64,000 nt of DNA. Origin: Capra hircus. Lineage: Eukaryota > Chordata > Mammalia > Artiodactyla > Bovidae. The notes under the pieces are model-generated. The model saw only the letters and a program-made list of their open reading frames with translations, was not told where the DNA came from and did no database searches. Shown here one piece after another: positions 54,800 through 64,000 of the stretch; the first letter of the stretch is position 1; every line of letters begins with the position of its first letter. The DNA lies in NCBI RefSeq assembly GCF_001704415.2, contig NC_030831.1, positions 43,942,134 through 44,006,133 of the forward strand, in the 5' to 3' direction. The translations under genes and the position numbers were made by a program.

Positions 54800-55785
54800 C
54801 TGTTTATCCTAACTTCATCCACTTTGTAATAGTTAATGTTAAGTTTCTACTTACAAGTTTATTTAAAGACAAATTTCACACAGTAGAAAAAATTTAAAAG
54901 CTTTTATCTGGTTGATTTCTAACTTCCCTTTCAGTTTTAAAATACCAATTTCTGAATTCTTTCCTGAAAATTTCCCTAATAACTCAAAGTGATACTTATT
55001 TTTGACAAGTCAGCGTACTTATTTTCTATATTATCTTTTGACAGCTTACTCTGGCAACTTACAATTTACATTACACTTTACATATAATGCCTAGGAAACT
55101 TTTATTTGTATTAGTTTTGTATGTAGATGTTATCAGCTATAGAGTTTGAAATACCTCTAAGAATGTGGTAGAAGTCCTGTACATATACATGCATAGCAGG
55201 GGTCCAATACATGTGCATTCAGTTGGATTATATGCCATCAGACAATCTCTGATTCTTGTTACCTCTACCTCAGAGATTTCAGGTTACACTATTCATCACA
55301 TTCAAAGTACAGTGAAAGAAAATTTCAAACATTTGAGGGGTACATTTTCCATCATAAAGACCTTATCATAAAGTTAGAAGGGGCTTCTTTTTGAAGAAAA
55401 GCATCTCTTTACATGCATCTTCATCTCAGCTTCCCTCTACCATTAGTCCAACCTTGCATTTATTTCTGAAATAAAGGAAGTTGCAGGATGTAGTTGCTAG
55501 GATTATTCCAGCCTACTTTTTTTTTTTCAGATTGCAGAATTAGTGTGTCATTTTTCTTCAGAGCTTCTGATTTAATTTCTGTTAATGTTGCTGATCATTG
55601 GTTTCACAATGAAGTTCGTTCCAGTGAGTTAGTGGATTTCCACCTTTACACTGATAGCACAGAATAGCTGCAAGAAGCAAATAAGCAAAGAAATTGATAC
55701 ACTATGTAAATAGCTTTCACACAGCATTTTATTTTTTTATTACTGAGTTGATAAAAGCACAACTCTGTGTGGGTCAACCTGTTCA
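54800..55785. other. Unassigned AT-rich DNA
   Basis: No gene or named repeat recognised. A T-run lies at about 55519-55529. Confidence 0.5.
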
Positions 55786-55982
55786 TGCTCAGTTGCTCAG
55801 TCACTCAGTCACGTCCACCTCTGCAACCCCCTGGACTGTAGCCTGCCAGGCTCCTCTGTCCATGGGATTTCCTAGGCAAGAATATTGGAGTGGGTTGCCA
55901 TTTCCTTCTCCTGGGGATCTTTCCAACCAGGGATCAAACCCATGTCTCCTGCAGCTCCTTCATTGGCAGGAGGATTCACAGT
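55786..55982 (-). mobile_element. Bov-tA type SINE, minus strand
   Basis: CATGCTCAGTTGCTCAGTCACTCAGTCACGTCC to CAACCAGGGATCAAACCC and GCTCCTTCATTGGCAGGAGG, the reverse of the SINE with the head partly altered. Confidence 0.92.
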
Positions 55983-56310
55983 AGAGATAATCAATGATAC
56001 TAGTTTGCAAAAGATGCCCACCAGTAGCAGGAGAGGCTTCTGATTTTAGAATTCAAGCTTTCATTCATTTGTGTATTTGAAGATTGTTTATGCAAAAAAG
56101 AAAAACTTTGCCTGGCGCAGAGAAGATAGAGGTTTACAAGATAGTTCCTGCCCTCCAGAAACATACAAAGAAAAAGAAAAATAATAAAAGTAATCTGTAT
56201 TTAGCACAGTTATGACCCAAGGGGGAGGTTCAATAAAGATTAGCTAAAATGGTTGTTAGGCGCAAGAATAGGTACTCTTCCACCCAGCCACTGAAATCCA
56301 TTCAAGCCTT
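55983..56310. other. Unassigned DNA
   Basis: No gene or named repeat recognised. Confidence 0.5.
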
Positions 56311-56320
56311 CTTTCAAAGT

Positions 56321-56542
56321 ACCTGTATGTGTGTGTTAAGTTGCTTCAGTTGTGTCCGACTCTTTGCAACCCTATGGACTGTAGCCCACCAGGCTCCTCT
56401 GGGATTCTCCAGGCAAGAAGCCTGGAGTGGGTTGCCATGCTCTCTTCCCAGGGATCTCCTGACCCAGGGACTGAACCTGTGTCTCTTACGTCTCCTGCAC
56501 TGGCAGATGGGTTCTTTACCACTAACACCACCTGGGAAGCCC
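56321..56542 (-). mobile_element. Bov-tA type SINE, minus strand, with TSD
   Basis: GTTAAGTTGCTTCAGTTGTGTCCGACTC to CACCTGGGAAGCCC. CTTTCAAAGT (56311-56320) and CTTTCAAAAT (56543-56552) flank it with one mismatch. A gap of about nine bases follows GGCTCCTCT relative to other copies. Confidence 0.94.
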
Positions 56543-56552
56543 CTTTCAAAAT

Positions 56553-57143
56553 ATAAGCGCTCATTATTTCAAAAGCAGCTCTGACAAGTATGTAACTTAT
56601 TTCTTATACTTTCAGAAAATTAGAAGAGGCTAATTAAACAAAGGGGAGGGTGAGCAAGCACACAGAAAATTAAGAAACGGGAAAAAAATGAAAGACTGAC
56701 AGCAACTGTCAAAAATTATAAAAGTCCACATACAATAATGACAGACATATACAAACCCCGTATTATTCAGAAGTTTCTCAGTGTGGAGCATACAGAATGC
56801 ATAGCTTAGGAGTCTGCACAGTAGAATGTAACAGACATACAGAATAGACAAGAGTCAAGTAGCATTTGAGCACTAGGTTTTCTTCACATGTTTATGTCAC
56901 TCACTCTTTACAAAGACCCTGCTGAAGTAGCTTGTTCTAGTTAACAAATGAAGAGATAAAGGATTCAAGTAATCAAGAAGCATATTCAACATAAATCATG
57001 TCTGAAGTTCAAGATGTTAATTTAAATATGTAATTTTGATTACATCTTTTGAGTTTTAGAGCTGGTTGGGAACAAATTCATTGAGAGGATATATGATTGT
57101 AAATCTGTAAATGGAATTTAAAAGTTTCCTAATGCTTTAATCT
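56553..57143. other. Unassigned AT-rich DNA
   Basis: No gene or named repeat recognised. Confidence 0.5.
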
Positions 57144-59393
57144 TCAGTTCAGTTCAGTTACTCAGTCGTGCCTGACTCTGCAACTCCATGAACCACAGCA
57201 TCACAGTCTTCCCTGTCCATCACCAACTCCCGGAGTCCACCCAAACCAATATCCATTGACTTGGTGATGCCATCCAGTCATCTCATCCTCTGTTGTCCCC
57301 TTCTCCTCCTGCCCTCAATCTTTCCCAGCATCAGGGTCTTTTCCAATGAGTCAGCTCTTCACGTAAGGTGGCCAAAGTATTGGAGTTTCAGCTTCAACGT
57401 CAATCCTTCCAATGAACACCCAGGACTGATCTCCTTTAGGATGGACTGGTTGGATCTCCTTGCAGTCCAAGGGACTCTCAAGAGTCTTCTCCAACACCAC
57501 AGTTCAAAAGTATCAATTCTTCGGTGCTCAGCTTTATAGTCCAACTCTCACATCCATACATCAGCACTGGAAAAACCATAGCCTTGACTAGATGGATCTT
57601 TGTTGACAAAGTAATGTCTCTGCTTTTCAATGTGCTGTCTAGGTTGGTTATAACTTTCCTTCTAAGGAGTAGTGTCTTTTAATTTCATTGCTGCAATCAC
57701 CATCTGCTGTGATTTTGGAGCCCAGAAAAATAAAGTCAGCCACTGTTTCCCCATCTATTTGCCATGAAGTGATGGGACTGGATGCCATGATCTTTGTTTT
57801 CTGAATGTTGAGCTTTAAGCCAGCTTTTTCACTCTCCTCTTTCACTTTCATCAAGAGGCTTTTTAGTTACTCTTCACTTTCTGCCGGATGGGTGCTGTCA
57901 CCTGTATATCTGAGGTTATTGATATTTCTCCCAGCAATCTTGATTCCAGCTTCTGTTTCCTCCAGCTCAGCATTTCTCATGATATACTCTGTAGATAGGT
58001 TAAATAAACAGGGTGACAATATACAGCCTTGACCTACTCCTTTTCCTATTTGGAACCAATCTGCTGTTCCATGTCCAGTTCTAACTGTTGCTTCCTGACC
58101 TGCATATAGGTTTCTCAAGAGGCAGGTCAGGTGGTCTGGTATTCCCATCTCTTTCAGAGTTTTGCACAGTTTATTGTGATCCGCACAGTTTATTGTGGTC
58201 CACACAGTCAAAGGCTTTGGCATAGTCAATAAAGCAGAAAAAGATGTTTTTCTGGAACTCTCTTGCTTTTTTTATGATCCAGCGGATGTTGGCAATTTGA
58301 TCTCTAGTTCCTCTGCATTTTCTAAAACCAGCTTGAACATCAGGAAGTTCACGTTTCACGTATTGCTGAAGCCTGGCTTGGAGAATTTTGAGCATTCCTT
58401 TACTAGCATGTGAGATGAGTGCAGTTGTGCATTAGTTTGAGCATTCTTTGGCATTGCCTTTCTTTGGAATTGGAATGAAAACTAACCTTTTCCAGTCCTG
58501 TGGCCACTGCTGAGTTTCCCAAATTTGCTGGCATATTGAGTGCAGCACTTTCACAACATCATCTTTCAGGATTTGAAACAGCTCCACTGGAATTCCATCA
58601 CCTCCACTAGCTTTGTTCATAGTGATGCTTTCTAAGGCCCGCTTGAGTTCACATTCCAGGATGTCTGGCTCTAGGTGAGTGATCACACCATCGTGATTAT
58701 CTGGGTCCTGAAGATCTTTTTTGTACAGTTCTTCTGTGTATTCTTGCCACCTCTTCTTAATATCTTCTGCTTCTGTTAGGTCCATACCATTTCTGTCCTT
58801 TATCAAGCCCATCTTTGCGTGAAATGTTCCCTTGGTATCTCTAGTTTTCTTGAAGAGATGTCTAGTCTTTCCCATTCTATTGTCTTCCTGTATTTCTTTG
58901 CATTGATCGCTGAGGAAGGCTTTTTTATGTCTTCTTGCTATTCTTTGGAACTCTGCATTCAGATGCTTATATCTTTCCTGTTCTCCTTGGCTTTTCACTT
59001 CTTTTCTTTTCACAGCTATTTGTAAGGCCTCCCCAGACAGCCACTTTGCTTTTTCGTACTTCTTTTCCATGGGGATGGTCTTGATCCCTGTCTCCTGTAC
59101 AATGTCACGAACCTCCGTCCATAGTTCATCAGGCACTCTATCTATCAGATCTAGGCCCTTAAATCTATTTCTCACTTCCAGTGTATAATCATAAGGGATT
59201 TGATTTAGGTCATACCTGAATGGTCTAGTGGTTTTTCCTACTTTCTTCAATTTGAGTCTGGATTTGGCAATAAGGAGTTCATGATCTGAGCCACAGTCAG
59301 CTCCTGGTCTCGATTCTGCTGACTGTATAGAGCTTCTCCATCTTTGGCTGCAAAGAATATAATCTATCTGATTTTGGTGTTGACCATCTGAAT
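57144..59393 (-). mobile_element. BovB (RTE) retrotransposon, 5'-truncated, about 2.25 kb, minus strand
   Basis: The tail (reverse of AACTGAACTGAAG) is at 57144. On the minus strand: end of the endonuclease plus linker, 272 codons open (59250-58432); RT N-terminal part (58395-58171); palm (58229-57867, with QGCILSPCLFN and a YTGDS-type change at the YADD site); C-terminal region. A tandem repeat of about 21 bases (CACAGTTTATTGTG, 58165-58205) shifts the frame inside the RT. Confidence 0.96.
58432..59250 (-). pseudogene. BovB linker / RT N-terminal frame (272 codons open)
   Basis: This is part of the single large polyprotein of an RTE-type retrotransposon. Residues 1-80 are the post-endonuclease segment (RPFRYDLNQIPYDYT, DRVPDELWTEVRDIVQETG), 80-150 a lysine- and arginine-rich linker (KERYKHLN-type, QRIARRHKKAFLSDQCKEIQ), and 210 onward the first RT blocks (ASGGDGIPVELFQ, WPQDWKRLVFIPIPKKG). 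The downstream palm lies in other frames, and in it the YADD tetrad reads YTGD. The enzyme would therefore be inactive even if the frame were whole. Not a host gene. Confidence 0.9.
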
Positions 59394-59488
59394 TTACATT
59401 TTAAGATAACAGAATTAGCCAGAAGGTTTAGTCCAGAGACTGCCTTCAGGCAGGATATACTATTGTTATATAATCCTTTAAAGACCAG
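59394..59488. repeat. Local duplication, left copy
   Basis: ATTTACATTTTAAGATAACAG, ATTAGCCAG, TCCAGAGACTG and CTCAGGCAGGATA-type words recur at 59722-59790 in the same order with few differences. The two copies are about 330 bases apart, with a SINE between them. Confidence 0.85.
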
Positions 59489-59699
59489 GTGAAGGTAAAG
59501 TTGCTCAGTCTCTTGTCTGACTCTTTGCGACCCCATGGACTGTAGCCTACCAGGCTCCTCCGTCCAGGGGATTCTCCAGGCAAGAATACTGGAGTGGGTT
59601 GCCATTTCTTTCTCCAGAGGATCTTCCTGACCCAGGGATCAAACCCAGGTCTCTGGCATTGGAGGCAGACGCTTTAACCTCTGAGCCACCAGGGAAGTC
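59489..59699 (-). mobile_element. Bov-tA type SINE, minus strand, with 11-bp TSD
   Basis: AAAGTTGCTCAGTCTCTTGTCTGACTC to GAGCCACCAGGGAAGTC. TTAAAGACCAG flanks it exactly at 59478-59488 and 59700-59710. Recent insertion. Confidence 0.95.
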
Positions 59700-59721
59700 T
59701 TAAAGACCAGACCTACTCCTA

Positions 59722-59790
59722 TAATTTACATTTTAAGATAACAAGATTAGCCAGGTATAATCCAGAGACTGTCCTCAGGCAGGATACATA
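59722..59790. repeat. Local duplication, right copy
   Basis: Repeats the text of 59394-59465 after the SINE: AATTTACATTTTAAGATAACA, GATTAGCCAGG, AATCCAGAGACTG, CCTCAGGCAGGATAC. See the left copy. Confidence 0.85.
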
Positions 59791-59905
59791 ATCCTAAGGA
59801 ATGTAGAGGAAAAAACAGTTTGTCCTTTCTTCCTCCTTGAGAATTCCAGACCCCTCTCTCCTTGGAGACCCCTAGACTTATCAACCTCCCTAGGAAATGA
59901 CTCTC
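59791..59905. other. Unassigned short stretch
   Basis: No feature recognised between the duplication and the next SINE fragment. Confidence 0.4.
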
Positions 59906-59907
59906 TC

Positions 59908-60001
59908 AGTCTTGCCTGGAGAATTCCATGGACAGAGGAGCCTGGCAGGCCACAGTGCATGGGGTTGCAAAGAGTCAGATACGACTGAGCAACTAACACA
60001 C
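59908..60001 (+). mobile_element. Bov-tA type SINE, 3' half, plus strand
   Basis: CAGTCTTGCCTGGAGAATTCCATGGACAG to GATACGACTGAGCAACTAACAC. The 5' half is missing. Confidence 0.9.
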
Positions 60002-60009
60002 TGGAACAC

Positions 60010-60200
60010 AACACCTGGGGCTCTCTCATGGTTTAGGAGGTAAAGAATCTATCTGTAATGCAGGAGACCCAGGTTCGATCCCTGGGTTGGGAAGATCCCC
60101 TGGAGAAGGGAGTGACTACCCACTCCAATATTCTTGCCTGGAGAATTCCACAGGCTCTAGTCCATGGGGTCACAGAGTTGCACATGATTGAGTGACTAAC
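60010..60200 (+). mobile_element. Bov-tA type SINE, plus strand
   Basis: GGGGCTCTCTCATGGTTTAGGAGG, GGAGACCCAGGTTCGATCC, CACTCCAATATTCTTGCCTGGAG to GATTGAGTGACTAACAC. It ends in a microsatellite grown from its tail. Confidence 0.94.
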
Positions 60201-60240
60201 ACACACCCACCCACCCACACACACCCACAGCCCCCCCCAA
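60197..60240. repeat. (CA)n / (CACC)n microsatellite ending in a C-run
   Basis: ACACACACCCACCCACCCACACACACCC followed by CCCCCCCC. It directly extends the 3' tail of the SINE, a common origin for ruminant microsatellites. Confidence 0.85.
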
Positions 60241-62408
60241 CAATACCAAAATAAAATTCTCAGCCTCAAGATAGATTAAAAATTCCAATCTTTGTTCCTT
60301 TCTGTATTAATTAGTAATACAGTTTCAATTCCCCAGAAAACTCCACATTTGTTTTTGAATTTTGTGTGATCCAGTTGGCTCACCAAAAACAGTGGTGACA
60401 TAATTCAGTTCATTTTTCCTCATTTCACACTCTAGTCTCCTGCCTCTTCTAACTCCTCAACCCCAGTTTTTCAATAACACCCTGAAATTAAGGTGACTTC
60501 CAAGAAACCCCATGGAAGTACTCCTCATACATCAAGCATAAAAAAGATGGTAGGTTTATCATAAAAAAACATGCACTTGGTTTTCAGCTCTACCATAAGT
60601 CAGCTCTGTAACTTTAGATAAGATTGGTAGTCTCTCATTTTGGAATGGCAAAATGCGGTAAAAATTCCCAATTTTCTCTCAAGAAATTTGTAAAGATTGC
60701 AGTAAACATTTTTTTTGTTTATGAATATACTTGACATCTATGATGATGTCTAAATGTTAGACATTCTATTATATTTCATGCTCCAGATTATGCCTTTGTG
60801 AAAATTTATCTTTTGAAATGACTCACTTCTATGTGCATTTCTTCAGTCTTTGGTTTAATTATTTTTAATCTATCACATAGCTACCTAAAGGTGTTATTAG
60901 TGTTGATTGGTACTTAATGATTGATAATGTAACCTAGGTGGAATATTTGGATTTTAATAGAAGGCTTCAAGGTACAACATGTGCCTATCAGGATGGGATC
61001 TAGTAAAAGTAAGAGTTGTCTCAGCTCATATAGTCATAACATAGCTTATTGTCAGCTTTCTTTAGGCAGGGATGACTCCTGACTGAGTGTAAAAATTAAA
61101 CCATTCTTCCTTACATTAAACTGGCATCTCATTCTCTATAAACTGGGAAAAGAGGCAGTTTTGATTTCATGGTTTTATATATATGTTAGATGGATTAAAA
61201 GCCACACTGCATCATGAAACAGTGAGGAGAGGTTGAATTAAAATCAGATTTAGTTGCGAAATTAAAATGAAAAAAAAGTTAGCAGTTTAGTACATGGCAC
61301 CTTATGCACACACATACACACCTTATGAATGTAATAGAAGTGTGTCTATTAGCCTCCTTCACCACTAGGGGTCAGAATGACACAGGACACTCACGGAATA
61401 TAGTGCACCTGAACGGAGCGACCAGAAACCACCATTTGGAAGCGGTTTTGAGCATTGTGGACAGAGAACACCGATAGAGCATTTGCCATATGCCTGCCAG
61501 GTCTAATTATATGTTAAAGGGTAAGAACATGCAACTGGCACATTGATTTGCTCAGTCTATTTTTCCAGTCTTGATTTTCTCTATTCCCTCATAAGATACT
61601 GCTTGGAACTTGAAAGAGACTTTCCCCAACTTCAGAGGTCAGATTTCTGACAGCCATCATGGCAGGACAATTAGACATTGATGAACTTAAAATCTTCTGT
61701 GAGGAATACAGTTAAGAGAAGAAATGTGTATGGTTAACCTGTGGAAAACCATTGTAAATATCAGGTACCTTCCCCAAAGCAAAATAATATAACAGTATAG
61801 GAAAAAAAAAAAAAAAAAGGAAAATGTCAATGCTTTTTAACACAAATAATAGTAGACAGAACTATACATTTCTATTGTTTCTTGGCTCATTAGAAGTTTT
61901 TCATGATTGCTCTATAGTGTTAAAGAGGTCAATATGAATGTTTTTTAAGTGTTGCAAATAGATAAGACATGAAGATATGAGGTGTATTTGTCTGCCTGAT
62001 CCTTAATATCTTTTAGTATTGGAGAGTAGGCCCCTGTTCCTCGAATTCCACTATGTGCCCTAATACCAGCCCTTCCAGGTTTCCTCTGTCACTTTTCTGC
62101 ATTGTTTCAGCTCTTAAATAACCAGTCACAGAGAGTTCTTGTAGGAGTTCCCCTCACATTCCTTTTCCTTTTTAAAGCTTTTTGGTAAAAATCAAAAATT
62201 TTGACATTTGCTTTATCTCCTTTTTCTATTAGCAACCAACAATTTCCTTTTTAATCTAACCGTGCTCAAATGAATCAGATTTTGTGTATGCAGTATACAG
62301 ATTTTGTGTATACAGAATGATATTCACAGTTGCCAGAAAGTTGTTCAAATATAAATTCACATAAGCAATTTGGTGGAATTTGTGTTTGGTAATGAATGTA
62401 TAATCCTT
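60241..62408. other. Unassigned AT-rich DNA
   Basis: About 2.2 kb without a named mobile element or gene, the largest such block in the right half. It holds an 18-base A-run near 61802 and a CTCF-like CACCACTAGGGGTCAG at about 61360-61375. Confidence 0.5.
61360..61375 (+). promoter_or_regulatory. Weak CTCF-like motif
   Basis: CACCACTAGGGGTCAG resembles the CTCF core CCACTAGGGGGCA with one or two differences. This is a motif match only. Confidence 0.25.
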
Positions 62409-62526
62409 GGAGGAGGAAATGGCATCCTACTCCAGTATTCTTGCCTGGAGAATCCCATGGACAGAGAAGCTTGGCTAGCTATAATCTATAGGGTCGTGAC
62501 ACAACTGAAGTGACTTAGCACACACA
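62409..62526 (+). mobile_element. BOV-A monomer SINE, plus strand, with probable TSD
   Basis: GGAGGAGGAAATGGCATCCTACTCC to ACAACTGAAGTGACTTAGCACACAC. AATGAATGTATAAT and AATGAATATATAAT flank it with one mismatch. Confidence 0.92.
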
Positions 62527-63264
62527 ATGAATATATAATAAATATACTTTATTTTACAAGTGCATATTTATAAAGTTCATTATATAAATGGCTGAGGAAT
62601 TGGTTAAAGGTATTTACATCTCTTTGGATAAACATAGAACATTACAGAAGTAATTAACACAAAAGGGACTTCATTTGTACAGATATAGAGGCAGTGAGGT
62701 AGTATGAAATATGCACAGATGGTAGCAGAGCAAATACATAGTTTGTGTTTAAAAATCCACGATAAAAAAAGAATCTCTGAAAATCACTGACAAAGAAAAT
62801 GATTAAAAAAGAAAGGTAGCCCAATAGGAAAAAGGACAATGAATGTAAAGGCAATTTATAAGACAAAAAATGCTAAGGCTAATGTTGGGGAAATTCACTG
62901 GTAGTTGAGAAATGAAAATTAGAAAAGCAGTTAAATATAATGTTGTTGTATGACTTCAATTAAAAACAAACACTCATCAAAAACAGTGTATCTTGTAGTT
63001 CTTCCCCCAAGGTAACTACTTTTTCAAGTATGGAATTTATTCCTCTGGATATTTATCTATGAACAAATAGGTAATACTGAGATCCTTGGATTTATGGTGA
63101 TGGTAGCTAGCTTTATTTTTCTAAGGGGAAAGTCTCTATTAGTTTTTTTCTTGAACAGGTCATAGGAGTCTTTTCCTAGGGGTCTTTTTATGTAAGTCAA
63201 TTATATTTTCTAAAGTTATAAACACAAATGTATTTATAATTTCATTAACCATTCCTTTATCGAT
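62527..63264. other. Unassigned AT-rich DNA
   Basis: No gene or named repeat recognised. Confidence 0.5.
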
Positions 63265-63265
63265 G

Positions 63266-63402
63266 GGTTTCCATGGTAGCTCAGACAGTAAAGAATCTGC
63301 CTGCAATGCAGGAGACCAGTGTTTGATCCCTGGGTCTGGAAGATCTCCTGGAGAAGAGGATGGCTGCCCACTCCAGTATTATTGCCTGGAGAATTCCAAG
63401 GA
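63266..63402 (+). mobile_element. Bov-tA type SINE, 3'-truncated, plus strand
   Basis: GGTTTCCATGGTAGCTCAGACAG, AGACCAGTGTTTGATCCCTGGG, CACTCCAGTATTATTGCCTGGAGAATTCC, then it stops. The GACACGACTG end is missing. Confidence 0.92.
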
Positions 63403-63419
63403 TATTAAGCATCTCTCTA

Positions 63420-63640
63420 ACTTAAAAAAAAAATTAATTTAATTGGAGGATACTTTCTTTACAACATTGTGGTGGTTTTTGCCATACATTGACATGAATC
63501 ACTCATGGGTGCACATGAGTCTCCTCATTCTTAACCCTCCTCCCACCTCCCTCTCCATCCCATCCCTCTGGGTTGTGCCAGAGCACTGGCTTTGAGTTCC
63601 GCTTCATGCATTGAACTTGAACTGGTCATCTATTTTACAT
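63420..63640 (-). mobile_element. Ruminant L1 3' end, 5'-truncated, minus strand
   Basis: ATTTAATTGGAGGATACTTTC, TTTACAACATTGTGGTGG, TTGCCATACATTGACATGAATC and CCTCCCACCTCCCTC are the same ruminant L1 3' UTR seen at 48.4 kb. It abuts a BovB fragment on its right. Confidence 0.88.
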
Positions 63641-64000
63641 TTTCTGAATGTTGAGCTTTAAGCCAACTTTTTCACTCTCCTCTTTCACTTTCATCAAGAG
63701 GCTTTTTAGTTCCTCTTCACTTTCTGCCAAAAGGGTGGTGTCATCTGCATATCTGAGGTTATTGATGTTTCTCCCGGCAATCTTGATTCCAGCTTGTGCT
63801 TCTCCCAGCCCATCATTTCTCATGATGTACTCTGCATATAAGTTAAATAAGCAGGGTGACAATATACAGCCTTGATGTACTCCTCTTCCTATTTGGAACC
63901 AGTCTGTTGTTCCATGTCCAGTTCCAACCGTTGCTTCCTGACCTGCATACAGACCTCTCTAGAGGCAGGTCAGGTGGTCTGGTATTCCCATCTCTCTCAG
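63641..64000 (-). mobile_element. BovB RT fragment, minus strand, continues past window end
   Basis: The minus strand codes for MSPCLFNLYAEYIMRN, RYADDTTLLAESEEE and KLNIQK (frame 63862-63635), the intact-looking RT palm. Its left edge falls inside the RT, so the C-terminal region and 3' tail are missing at this junction with L1. The 5' part runs beyond base 64000. Confidence 0.94.

Overview
The window is intergenic nuclear DNA from a ruminant, most likely a bovid. The evidence is its repeat content. BovB (RTE-clade) retrotransposon copies occur at ten places and Bov-tA / BOV-A2 type SINEs at more than twenty. Ruminant L1 3' tails, CHR-type tRNA-derived SINEs, MIRs, MLT1 (MaLR) LTRs and many old L1 fragments are also present. 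I find no host protein-coding gene I can support. Almost every longer open frame is either a piece of BovB reverse transcriptase, its antisense shadow, or a run through SINE or GC-rich DNA without a recognisable domain.

Layout. 0-2.5 kb is mostly unassigned single-copy-looking DNA. 2.5-3.7 kb is a BovB copy with an inverted 5' part. 4.0-4.6 kb looks like an old LTR. 6.1-11.7 kb is a pile of L1 pieces in both orientations, cut by two BovB 3' ends and a CHR SINE. 11.7-15.2 kb is antisense L1 that contains a GC-rich foreign module and several SINEs. 15.2-28.3 kb is GC-rich and SINE-poor, with two MLT1 LTRs, at least one further LTR and no recognisable exon. 28.3-31.2 kb holds paired SINEs and a 2.4-kb BovB copy. 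31.2-35.0 kb is a tandem pair of units related to the 12-14 kb unit; the first carries an approximately 71-bp tandem array of 8.5 copies. 35.44-38.66 kb is a nuclear copy of mitochondrial DNA (NUMT) running COX2, tRNA-Lys, ATP8, ATP6, COX3, tRNA-Gly, ND3, tRNA-Arg, ND4L on the minus strand, interrupted by a SINE and ended by a BovB copy (to 40.78 kb). 40.8-64 kb is AT-richer, with SINEs, L1 pieces, MIRs and five more BovB copies, the last cut by the window end.

Nothing here works as a gene system. The history is layered: old L1, MIR and LTR sequence was invaded by BovB, mtDNA and young SINEs. Target-site duplications can be read directly for several insertions. The most unusual structures are (1) the chimeric L1 unit present three times, with about 1, 1.5 and 8.5 copies of its internal repeat and a splice-donor-like GGTGAG at the module edge; (2) the 3.2-kb NUMT; and (3) three separate retrotransposon copies with 5' inversions, one of them a BovB. 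Family names come from recognising sequence patterns, not from a database search. Most repeat edges are good to about 10-30 bases; edges of old L1 and LTR pieces are looser.
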